This document shows, one piece after another, positions 1-10,372 of a DNA stretch of 64,000 bases. Position numbers and translations under genes: made by a program. Position 1 is the stretch's first letter, and each line of letters starts with the position of its first letter. This DNA comes from Diphasiastrum complanatum (taxonomy: Eukaryota; Streptophyta; Lycopodiopsida; Lycopodiales; Lycopodiaceae), in assembly GCA_029204225.1 (NCBI GenBank), contig CM055102.1:51082626-51146625 (forward strand), read 5' to 3'. Under the pieces are notes generated by a model. The model was given only the letters and a program-made list of their open reading frames with translations, did not search any database and had not been told where the DNA came from.

Positions 1-1013
1 CAAGGACTCTGAAGTATGCTCTGGCTATCAAAGCACCATGAAGAATCAATTTCTAAGCTTTGCTCATGGAAAGATCATTGCAAGTAGTTTCAACGATCTC
101 CATGATCATAGAATCTGTGGTTGGGGGGGTGGAAAGTATCATGTGAAGGGATTATTGGTGTGTCAGCAACATTCATATGTTTTGAAAAGTATGACCAATG
201 AGTCTGGCAATAGAATATAGGAGAATAAAACCTTCTCTTCTCTATTCTTAAAACAATTTGAAGAAAATCTGTGCTCACTATAAGTATTGTAGGGAGACTA
301 TGCATTGTTGGATAAAATGCAGTATGACCGGTACAAGCAGAAAGATGTCATCTAATTCAAAGTCATGTATAGCATAAAGATGGAACATAAATTTCTCGGC
401 ATGCGAGAGACTTTGATTATGAAAATGATTACGATAACAATTGTCATTGGAAAGTAAGATGAACAGATGGTGGGGGCAAGATCTACAATTAATAATTTTG
501 AAGTTGGATTTAGAGATTGCTAGATGAAGCATACTCTTCTTACAAACAGTATGCTTTGGGCTACAGCTGGCAATTGCATGCTGCACAAAGGTGAAAAATA
601 TCAGGATAGTGGTTTGAGAAGAACCTGTTTGCTTTTTGTCACCTTGAATGCATTCACTCTCCTTGACATATATTCTCTATTCAATAGTGAAGATCATGGT
701 AGCCCAATGCTAGCAATAGTGGTTTTTTCTGGGACAACTGAAAGAAATAGTGTTTCGCTACCTGGAGGCCACTCTCACCTACATCTCCAAGAATCAAGAA
801 GACCTTCATTGCTACCTACCAAGTGTGATTTTCAGACTTGCTAGCTATCACATACTGTATATCTAAGTAAGTATATAAAAGTGTTTCATCCAAGGTGAGG
901 GAGTTTTTCTCCTAGCACGACCTATCCGGCTCCACATCAAACTGAAGTACACTCCTATTCTTGCCACGACTAGCGCTCTTCCCTCACAGGCCACGATCTC
1001 CATTTGCTACAGA

Positions 1014-1018
<5 letters not shown>
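1..1018. other. No recognisable gene
   Basis: The short reading frames here lack any motif I recognise and show no coherent splice structure. Composition is ordinary AT-rich plant intergenic DNA. I see no LTR ends, primer-binding site or terminal repeats. Confidence 0.5.
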
Positions 1019-1057
<39 letters not shown>

Positions 1058-1078
1058 CTCTCTCTCTCTCTCTCTCTC
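1019..1078. repeat. (CT)n microsatellite
   Basis: About 60 bp of almost pure CT dinucleotides with one small interruption. The same motif recurs at 3.6, 29.3, 35.0, 35.7, 39.1 and 55.9 kb, so CT/GA tracts are a general property of this genome. Confidence 0.95.
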
Positions 1079-3640
1079 CAGTCATTACCCACAAGGAATT
1101 GATTGTAGTAATAGCCATCAAACCCTTGCCTGCTCTAGCACGTCATGATCGTAACTCTCCAGCCCTTCACCAAAGGCTTCAAATGTAGCAACTGTTCACA
1201 ATGGATGTCACCATCCGAAGGCCTTTTATACATGTAATGTTACGCTCTCTGAGGAACTATTCCCAAACGTTGTTTCCAAGGGGTTGTATCATCATGCATC
1301 AGCCATATGTAAGCTATTATGATATGCGATGAGTTGCAGAACTCGATAACGGTTTCTAAAAATATCATGTCAGAAGATACTCCCCATTTGAAGATCACAA
1401 GACTTCTGTTTAACAGTGTGTTAGCATAGTAGCAAGCCTCATATGACGCTTCAAAGAACCAAGCTAAAGATTTTCATAGGCAATTATTCTCATGGCTGAA
1501 TACTACAAAGACAATCAGTTTTAAGGGCACCTTGAGACAGGAAGCAACACATGAAGTACATGGCTATTTTCAAAGATTGAACATGATCGAGGTCCTGATT
1601 GTTAGGACTGACTCCATGCATGACCTGAGCTGGCCCTGAAGTCCTACACGATTTAGTGTGCATTCTAGGAGTCAGCTGATGCAACTAGGTGAAACACGAT
1701 ACACGCTACCTACATGAGTCCAATTGACACCATTCAGTATAGTATGATACTTTATATTTGTCTGGTTGTTACACTCAGATCTAAACTATAATGCATTTTG
1801 AGTGAAGAGCATTAGGAATTGGTCACAATTGGGATCTTAGTTGTCTGAGCATAATATGAGCATAGTCTCTTTAATGAATCTTGATCTAAAACTATTTGTA
1901 CATCGAAAGCAATAACACTTGCATCATATAATATAAAGTGAGAGCTGGAGCCAAAGGTTGCTGCATGGTATGCTACCCATTCCCTCAGCCTCTAAGGGAT
2001 TATGTTTCTATAGAGAGATGATCCACAATAGAGATAATTGTACTTGAATGGGGATCAAATGAACTGGCATTGTATTCTCATGCTTTTTCTGTGAGAGCAA
2101 CTAAGAGTTCTGGAGGTTGATCTTCACCGTGAGTAGCATGCAGAATGAACTCTCTCCCTAGAGAATCCGATCCTAGATTATCCCTACTGGCCCTAGCTAT
2201 TGTCTGGCTGCACTCTCACAGTTCACTCTCATGCTTCGTCTTTGATCTGGGTCTTTGATCTGATCTCTCTTCTTGGCTGCGCTCTTCTTCTGCTGTCTGT
2301 TGGCCCGATCTGCTACTGCACCATGGTCGCTCTCTTTTGTGAGGAGTGATAGATACATGCAATGTTGGTAGGGCAGGTTTGGTTGCAGCAACAATGGAAG
2401 CTGATTCCAAGAGAGATGTTGAGGCAAAATCAGATTCCAAGCTAAAAATAGTTGTTCCAATCCATACGACTCTCTCCCCCTATGGGTAATGATGGATGTC
2501 TCCTCTTCATCCTCTTTAACTTTGAATGATAATGATTGCTTTTATGGTAAGCCACATGTCAGCGGACTCTTGGTTCTTTTGAAAATTCTCTCTCATGACA
2601 GATTATCACTCTCTGTGGGAGGAGGTGTTTTAAGGTCAATGAGAAAACGCACAAGATTTTTTATTGAAAATACGGTACTCTGGCAATTAGGAATAAATTT
2701 TAGACAACTTTGAGGGGTAGTGTATCAGCAAAGGTACAGTTTACAACTACTACCATGTATATTCTCCCGTATTTCCAATCTGGGAGAATTTTCCATTCCT
2801 TTGTCTTTTTAACATGCTGCTGTCCACCCGTTGGGATCCAATCACAATCAGAGCTTGCATTGCCAAATATATGCAATGGCTTTGATGCCAATCCCATCGT
2901 TGCAAATGTGTGTTTGATCCACCTCTGTACGTGTCCATATGGACGAAGGTGTATGTAGCGACGCCATAAGGGTTTGGATATTGGCGTTGGGTGGTGTAGA
3001 TTGAAGGACGTGGAATGGTGGGAATATCACCATCCATATCCAGCTTCTGGATTGTTACAGGTGGGTAGGAGATGATATCATTGTGACCCCAAGAAAGGTA
3101 TTATTTTGGTTGTTAAACTTAGGTGGGGCTGCATTGATCTAATGTCGATCATACAGTCTTTTTCGAAGTACAACAGCTTCACATGGAGCAGGAGGAGGAA
3201 TCATGCCAATGCTGAGATGCTAAGAAGTGCCTTCAGCTTCGTAAGTTCCATTTATGGCAATCAGAGTCCAGAGTCCAGAAAATAACCATTCACAATCCTT
3301 GGGCAATTAGCCATGACCCGCTCCCGTTAGCCAAAACCTTAACTTTGAAGATCCTTAGGAGAACACTTCACCACCTTTAACCTTATCAAACTTACTATCA
3401 CGGCCAGACTCAAAGATTCACTTCCAGTATGTAGTAAATTGGAGTGAGATCATAGTCTTGGAGTCTAACGAGCGGCCATCCAACTAATTAAACTGAGCTC
3501 ATAATTGAGAGAACATTCAACACACTTGGATAATTTCTTCCCTGCGCTGCCACATGAGAGCGCAAGTGTTGGTCAAACTGGAGTTGGTGAAGGTGCAGTG
3601 TTAGGAAAAGGGAGCCTTTACTTTGGATGTTTTCATGATT
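1079..3640. other. Unassigned spacer
   Basis: No convincing gene. The longest frames (minus strand near 2197-2460 and 2750-3037) are under 100 codons, overlap each other in several frames and carry no known domain. Old decayed transposon DNA is possible but no termini are visible. Confidence 0.4.
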
Positions 3641-3693
3641 CTCTCTCTCTCTCTCTCTCTCATCTCCACACACACACACACACACACACACAT
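3641..3693. repeat. (CT)n-(CA)n compound microsatellite
   Basis: A CT run passes directly into a CA run. The same CT-then-CA arrangement occurs inside intron 6 of the auxin carrier gene (34959-35033) and, on the other strand, at 55.9 kb. Confidence 0.95.
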
Positions 3694-3697
3694 TTCT

Positions 3698-4655
3698 AGA
3701 CTCTATTGAATTATTGGTTTGGATTTAGGGTTTTTGTAAGCAAGTGTTAAAAATACTTTTATAAATAAAAGTATTAAAATAATGACCTCAATTCAAAAAA
3801 GTCATAACTGCAAAAAAATTTCTACTCTTCCAACTGATTCCAACAAGTATATGCATGACAATATTTGATTTCAATTTGACTAAGATTTTTTAAGATCCTG
3901 TTTAGATAGATGAAGTTTTACAACTTTTACGGAATTTATTAACTTTCTTTCAAGTTTTATATCATCTAAGTATGAGTTCCGATTCAAGTGATGTAGAAAG
4001 CAATATTGCTCTATTTTTTGAGTTCTTTGAATTGACTATATGGATGATTAGTTTAAAGTATTTTTATAATGTGACCCATAATCAGACATATAGGCATGTT
4101 ATCTTTTCTCATATTGAATTGATGCAAAAAGCCTAATTACTCAATTCTAAGCAAGCTAACCAAAATTTATGTTGTTGTACATATTCTGAAACATTGATTT
4201 TGGATCCAAAATAGGTGGGTTAGGTCTGTCACTATAGAATACTTTCACTACTGTCTATAACATCATAATCAAAATTGATGTAAGGAAGATATTCAAGTCG
4301 GAAGAACAATGAAAATAGTGTTCTCACACACATTACTAAACTCTATTGAATAATTTGTTTGGATTTAGGATTTCTGTAAGTAACTGTTAAAATACTTTTA
4401 TCAATAAAAGTATTAAAATAATGACCTCAATTCAAAAAGTCGTAACTGGAAATTTCTTTTTTACTCTTCGAGCTGATTCCAGCAAGTATATGCATGACCA
4501 TATTTGATTTCAGTTTCATTGGAATTTTTAAAGATCCTATTCAGATAGATGAAGTTTTACGACTTTTATAGAATTTCTTAACTTTCTTTCAAGTTAAATA
4601 TCTTCTATGAGCTATGATTCAAGTGATATAGAAAGCAATTATGCTCTATTTTTTA
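3698..4655 (+). repeat. Imperfect direct duplication, two ~0.3 kb copies
   Basis: The block at about 3698-4030 recurs at about 4340-4655. Shared landmarks in the same order are CTCTATTGAAT, GGATTTAGG, AAAAGTATTAAAATAATGAC, CAAGTATATGCATGAC and GATAGATGAAGTTTTAC. The copies differ by scattered substitutions and short indels. They are separated by about 310 bp of unrelated sequence and do not begin TG or end CA, so they are not obviously LTRs. Confidence 0.8.
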
Positions 4656-4880
4656 AATTCTTATTCTAAAAAAATCTCATGATTGCCAAATATCTGTCGC
4701 CACCCAAAGGTTTTTTGTGATGACGTCGTTGCCTAAAAACGTCCTTTGTGCCAGAAGGAAAGCCAATAGGGCATGAACACACACACATGCATGCACGCGC
4801 ACGCGCACTATCGTGCGCACGTCCGCCATCGACGCACGTCCGCCATTGCCCGTCAATGACGGGCACAAGCAACTAGTATA

Positions 4881-4882
4881 GA

Positions 4883-4958
<76 letters not shown>
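4881..4958. repeat. (TA)n microsatellite
   Basis: About 78 bp of TA dinucleotides. Further TA arrays lie at 5452-5519, 5730-5762 and 5826-5922, alternating with GC-richer minisatellite blocks. Confidence 0.95.
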
Positions 4959-4960
<2 letters not shown>

Positions 4961-5069
4961 ATAATATTACATCATAATATATATTTGCTACATAATAGAT
5001 AATTAATCAATATATAAAACTTACACATATATATATTTTATGTATTGTATATATACATATATATATCAC

Positions 5070-5447
5070 ATAATGTTGCGGTCTTCTACGGCCATTTTGC
5101 GGTTTTCAATGGCCATATTGCGGTCTTCTACGTCCATAGGCACTCGCAGGGGGACCGTAGGCATTCACAAAGGTAACGAATGCGGCCTTAGTCGGTCTAT
5201 TAAGACCATATTGCGGTCTTATGTGGTCTTCTACGGCCATATTGCGATCTTATGCGGCCAAGTTGCGGTCCTCTTTGGCTCTATTGCGGCCATAATATAA
5301 ATAAATATATATGTATATGTAATACTATTACATACATAATATATATTTGTAACAAAACATATAATTCATCAATATATAAAACTGACATATATATTGCGAT
5401 CTTATGCGGCCATGTTTGCGGTGCTTTGCAACTCTATTGCGGGCAAA

Positions 5448-5522
<75 letters not shown>

Positions 5523-5720
5523 ATTATCATTCTGCCATTTCAGACCGTAGGCACTCGCAAATGACCGCAGGCACTTGCAAAGGACCGCAGGCAATGCAAA
5601 GGTAACGAATGCGGCCTTAGTCGGTCTATTAAGACCATATTGTGGTCTTATGCAGTCTTCTACGGCCATATTGCGAACTTATGAGGCCAAGTTGTGGTCC
5701 TCTTTGGCTCTTTTGGGGGT
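5070..5720. repeat. GC-rich minisatellite (TTGCGGTCTTMTRCGGCCA-type) split by (TA)n
   Basis: Three blocks (5073-5292, 5397-5451, 5533-5715) are built from degenerate units containing TTGCGGTCTT and TACGGCCAT. The stretch with GGTAACGAATGCGGCC and GTCGGTCTATTAAGACCAT appears at about 5175 and again at about 5601, so a larger unit has been duplicated along with an intervening TA array. Confidence 0.85.
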
Positions 5721-5724
5721 ATAA

Positions 5725-5765
<41 letters not shown>

Positions 5766-5823
5766 CTATTATATACATAATATATATTTGTTAGAAAACA
5801 GATAATTTATCAATATATATAAG

Positions 5824-5922
<99 letters not shown>
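5452..5922. repeat. (TA)n arrays
   Basis: Long TA runs at 5452-5519, 5730-5762 and 5826-5922 flank and interrupt the minisatellite. The tyrosine/isoleucine-only reading frames here are translations of these runs and are not genes. Confidence 0.9.
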
Positions 5923-5989
5923 GCATTGTATATATACATGTATATATCACATAATACTATTGAATATATATAAAATATGCTGTAGAACC

Positions 5990-6420
5990 TCCCGCCGCGG
6001 CCAATTCGGTCAAATTTGGCCAAATTCGACCAACTCGACCAATTCGGTCAAATTCGGCCAAATTCGTCCAAGTCGACCAGTTCGGCCGAATTTGACCAAT
6101 TTGGCCAAATCGACCAAAGTCGGCCAAGTCGACCAATTTGACCAAATTTGACCGGGGTCGAAAAATCTCTTTTTTACAAGGATGACATTGGGTCTGATTT
6201 TTTACCATTGGGTCGGATTTCTACCATTGGGTTGGATTTTTTCAATTGGGTCAAATTTCTACCATTGGGTCGGATTTTTTCAATTGGGTTAAATTTCTAC
6301 CATTGGGTCGGATTTTTTGACAAGGTTTACGTCCGAAAGTTTACATTCAACGATTTATGTCCGATGAGTTACGTTCAACGGTTTACGTCCGACAGGCTAC
6401 GTCCGATGGGTTTGAATTTT
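5990..6420. repeat. Three adjacent minisatellites
   Basis: Three different tandem repeats abut. 5998-6160 uses a ~10-bp theme of AATTCGGTCA/AATTCGGCCA/AGTCGACCA. 6183-6320 uses ~27-bp units with TACCATTGGGTCGGATTT. 6325-6412 uses ~21-bp units with TTTACGTCCGA / TTACGTTCAACG. All share TCGG/TCGA cores. They end where the fold-back element begins. Confidence 0.8.
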
Positions 6421-6439
6421 TTCGAAGGCTCAAATTTTT

Positions 6440-6757
6440 GGAACGTCTCGAATTTTTAACACTAATACTTTTGACTTGCCATAACTTTTTAATCGTAGCT
6501 CAAAAGTATGTGATGTAACATATCATTGGAAAGCCCTTGTTTCCAGTGCACCAAACTTCGCTAAATTCAGACTTACCACTAAAACGTTATGTCATTTTTA
6601 GTGTGGAATCAAAATGTGGACCCAAAAAAATTACGTTACATAGATTTCAAATTTGAGTGTTTTAATTGGTCCGTGTGTAAGAAAAAATTGAGAAAAAATA
6701 TAAAAATAATATTTACAAAGGGTCTTTTTTGGTTTTAGAACTCTTCTAATGTCAACT
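6440..6757 (-). mobile_element. Fold-back/MITE-like element, copy 1 (one end visible)
   Basis: The reverse complement matches about 41462-41790 along most of its length, including the internal near-palindrome (CATAACKTTTTAGTGGTAAG ... AAAAAGTTATGGCAAGTC) and the core CTTTCCAATGATATGTTAC. The right end here (TTAGAACTCTTCTAATGTC) equals the terminal inverted repeat of the other copy. The left terminal repeat is not visible; the element runs into the minisatellites. It has no coding capacity, so it would be non-autonomous. Confidence 0.7.
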
Positions 6758-7123
6758 CTTGCCGAAATCTATATACATCATCAGGAGTATACAGCTCAAG
6801 AGTGAACTGTCATCACAAAACACGAGAATCAGCAAATTACAAACAATGATAGTAATAAAATATGAATCAGAATGAGATGAACCACAAATGAATAGAATAT
6901 TATCTTTTCAATATCTACATCCGTTTGTATATTATACCATTTAAAAAATAGCTTTGTATTGTACAGGACGAACCATGCACAACTAAAAGTGCCATTCTAC
7001 TGTACACACTGCATACAGAGAACAAAAATTATTAATATTATGATAGAAATTTTAATTATGCTATGATGATACATTTGATTTAAGAAAAGGAATACATGCA
7101 TATCAGAGATAAATTGAATATAC
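6758..7123. other. AT-rich spacer
   Basis: No coding, repeat or RNA signal seen between the fold-back element and the first exon-like block of remnant A. Confidence 0.4.
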
Positions 7124-8330
7124 CTTCAGAGATTTGATGGTTATATCTCCAATTGAAGTTGCCGTTGTCGGTATTTCCCAAACGACATCATGAAGTAGAA
7201 AATCAAATTCTCTATGTGTATTTGCAGCTGAGTTTAATTTTACACATAGAAAATTTGATACTCCCTCCTTATTTATCTTTACAAAAAGAATGTTTAGGCT
7301 CCAATGCCGACTGCAACAACCAAGATACAAATATCGATAAATTCATATTTATGAAAAAATTCCGTTCTTATTAACGCAATGAGGCATGCAACAATCCAGA
7401 ATAAAACAACAAAAACAAAAGAGCAATCTTGATTTATTTTCATATGGAATCAAATAGAATTTCGCCATAGGACTACACTCGATAAAATAGACAGTCTTCT
7501 CAAAATTGGCTTCTTTCGCTTTTACCGTTCCCAAAAATGGACTAACTACAAAAGCTGTACCATGGGAATCGAAACTGATACTATTCTGCAAAAATGAAAC
7601 ACCGGCCTCTAGTATTGCATCTGAAATTTTTGAGGTCTTATCTTTAAGCTCGGCACAAAATTTAGGACCTAATCTAATGCTTCTACGTGTATCTGGAAGA
7701 AAAAAAATAAAAAAAGTTGCCGAGAAACTCAATTTTGTTAGCTAGCTAGGCCTCGTATTGATTATAATGGTCAGAATAAAAAAAAACCTGGGCTGGATTG
7801 TATGGAATTCTCACAAAAAGATTATGTATAGGAGGGGCAGAAAGAGAAGTGGAAACAAAATTTACAGATTTTTCTGTTATTTTGTCTAGCTCTTCTTGGG
7901 TAATCAACAATTTTGGTGATGAAACATGCTGAGGAGCTGGACGAATAACAGGAGGAGGACTGGGTGAAGATTCTCGATCTGAGTCAGATTCTCCAGCATC
8001 TGACTCAGAGCTCAAGATGACACAAGGTCTTTTGACACTGATACGTCTAGGAGGAAGGGAAGCAGCTGGCCTTTGAGATCCAGCCTCGGGGACAACCTAC
8101 TTTCTCTTCCTCCTAGAGGTAGTAGGCACGTCGGTTCTATCCAGAGGCAAGTTTCTGGAGGTGCTGGCATTATCTACATGCATACCAGAATATCTGTCCC
8201 GAAGCCTTTTGAGGATGATGAAATCCTTTGACATGATGGTGACACGCTTGGACACATGGGCTGTGACACGTGCGCGAATCCCTTGACGATGCGTGTCATT
8301 CTCGCACGTGACAGATGTCAGATCAATCAT
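7124..8330 (-). pseudogene. Coding remnant A: acidic/Ser-Pro-rich protein, unrecognised
   Basis: An ATG at 8330 opens a frame running to about 7788, interrupted by a single in-frame TAG near 8097; the reading stays coherent on both sides. The N-terminal part is basic (TTSRRKRK). After the stop comes a Ser/Asp/Glu tract with ESDSDRESSPSPPP, then a helical segment with TQEELDKITEKSV. The frame ends at a CAG|GT donor at 7788. A pyrimidine-rich AG acceptor lies at 7693, and the frame then continues with PDTRRSIRLG and ISDAILEAGVSF. A third block (about 7290-7124) ends in a good AAG|GTATAT donor. The first junction does not keep frame as a simple GT-AG splice, so either the boundary or the gene is broken. 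The promoter side faces remnant B. No family recognised; low-complexity acidic proteins of this sort occur in transposons and in nuclear proteins. Confidence 0.45.
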
Positions 8331-8847
8331 TCAAGATACGGTGCATTTATTTGGGCCAATCACATGTCGACACGTGTTTCTTCGCCACTTCTTCACACGT
8401 GCAAATTTTTTTATATAAATAGGTATTTTTTGGCTCGAATTTTCACGCAAATTTACGATTGCTTTGTCGGATATCAATTTGAAGCGCGTCGCTTTGCTCT
8501 CATTACGTCTCGTTGACTATTATGCGTCTGGATCCGATACTGCATCCTCCGGTATTGCATTCAAGTGCGTTTCGTATCCCTTTTCTTTCCTGCTCGTTGT
8601 TCTTGCGCTTGGATCCGATACTCCAGCTTCCAATATCTCTTTCGAGCGCACGTTGCCTGGACTTGCTTGTCTGACCTGGTGTTTGTGCCTGAGAGCGATA
8701 TTTGAAACTTCAGTTCTGTTATTTTTGTTCAAAACGTCTAATTTTGAATCAATTTTGGTTTTTTTTTAATGAATTTGGTATTACTGATAGGTTGGACTAT
8801 TTCAAATATTTTTTTTTCTTTTTTTTATTCTACCTTCTATAACTGAG

Positions 8848-10246
8848 GGCCCTGGTGTGGAGGCATTTTCTGAGATATATCTCAGATTTAAGTCCCTGCT
8901 CAGTACTCCGTTATTCAGGTCTCAAAATAAAGACATGATTCATTATCAGGACTTGGTGGCACTCGACAAACATATCTATAAAGCTAAGCTTGACTGAATG
9001 TTTACCAAGTTACATAATAATTTCAAGTCTGTAGATGAGTGCCCAATTCATAATAAAAAATGTAGATTTGTTGATTTTCAGTCTGTGTTTGTTTTTTTTC
9101 TTTTGTTGAATATTTCTGACGATTCGAACTCTGTGCCCTCCACTTTTGAAGCATCTTCTTCTAGTGGTACAAAGTCTGAAAAGTCAAAGATTGTAGATCT
9201 AGAAACCTTTTTTATTGATATGAGTGTTAATTTAAATGATGTTCTGATTTTGATCCTACTCGAAATAGGTCTACCTTTATAGGCCCTAGAACACCCACCA
9301 CCCTTTCTCCTTTTGATATATGTTTGATCACTTTGCCTACTTATAATATAGATAATAATTTCTTTTTGACAATATCGGATATATCGGATCTTTTTGACTT
9401 CACTGAAGCTGAGACTCTTTGCATTTTGAACAAAGAGCTTGATGAATTTTCGGATATTATTGATTTTGATGCTGATGATCTTCTCCCTGGTGTTGACGAT
9501 GTACATAATGATAAATTTTATTTAGGGAAAGATTGCTTGAAAATGGCTGTGGAGGAAATGCGCAACAAAGAAGATGATCTGCCTTCTGAAGAGGAGTTTC
9601 TTAGAATCCAAAGGTAACTTGGCTTTCCACAGCCAACTGTCTATTCACCAACAATATTGACATCGAAAGGTGGACATAATATTGATGGTGAGGCAGTAAT
9701 CAGAGAAGACAAAGCCGAATGCGTAAGTTTTTGTCTCTTATCAAGTACTAGCAGATTTTTTTATGTCAGATTATATACTGGAGCTTACTTTATTTTTTAT
9801 CATTTCTGGAAACAATTTTCCTTGATGATTTCGCAATTTGTCGAGGAGGGCAAAGATCTTCTACGGGAGAATTTTCAATAGATCATGCACTCGGGCACTA
9901 TCTAAAGTCCTTCAAGAATAATGAGATAAGTGTTGTCCATTCAAAGTTTCATCAACATGGTGAAACTATGATTATGGCAATCAAGGCACTGTCACATTTT
10001 CTTGGAGGACATAATTTTAATAAGGTGCATAGAATAATTTTTGTAAAGAAAACTATTGCGGTTAAAATTTTAGGATATGGACCAGTGAATTCCATGCTCA
10101 GATCATCTCATTTTGCAGTGTATACTGCTTACGTTGATCTTAGTAAGCATGAAAACTATGAGCTATTGGATCCATACGAAAGAAAAAAATTGTTGCATGA
10201 TTCTAAGTTGCAACTTTCATTGAACAAGATATCGGAAGCAGATTAA
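8848..10246 (+). pseudogene. Coding remnant B: multi-exon, unrecognised protein
   Basis: A T-rich tract ending AG near 8846 is followed by an open frame (EAFSEIYLRFKSLL ... DLVALDKHIYKAKLD) that hits a TGA at about 8996 and continues in frame with an ATG at 8998 and the Cys/His cluster DECPIHNKKC. An apparent one-base frameshift near 9243 joins it to 9324-9617, an acidic stretch rich in Asp/Glu and Phe (ISDLFDFTEAETLC). A GTAAGT donor lies at 9725. The last coherent block (about 9855-10246) carries EFSIDHALGHYLKSF and MAIKALSHFLGGHNF and ends at TAA 10244-10246. I do not recognise the protein. It diverges from remnant A and converges with C, leaving 127 bp between stop codons. Confidence 0.4.
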
Positions 10247-10372
10247 TACTGCTAAATTGTACTTTGTAAATATTTTTATTTAATATACAAAATTGTATTG
10301 TGTGTCTATAGCCTATTGGCTTGTATAAATTTGCATGATTTTTGAAATTTTTTATAATTCGTCGATTTTGTA

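Noticed and set aside
3698-4655. LTR pair of a small retroelement
   Set aside because: The copies lack TG...CA ends, primer-binding site, polypurine tract and target duplication.
5826-6023. Reading frames of repeated Tyr-Ile around 5.2-6.0 kb
   Set aside because: They are translations of (TA)n arrays.
6003-6459. Frames with Phe/Asn/Gln/Arg periodicity (for example near 6148-6459) as repeat proteins
   Set aside because: They translate minisatellite units and shift frame with unit-length changes.
9078-9506. 142-codon minus-strand frame at 9.1-9.5 kb
   Set aside because: Antisense shadow of remnant B, whose plus-strand frame has the better coding character and splice signals.
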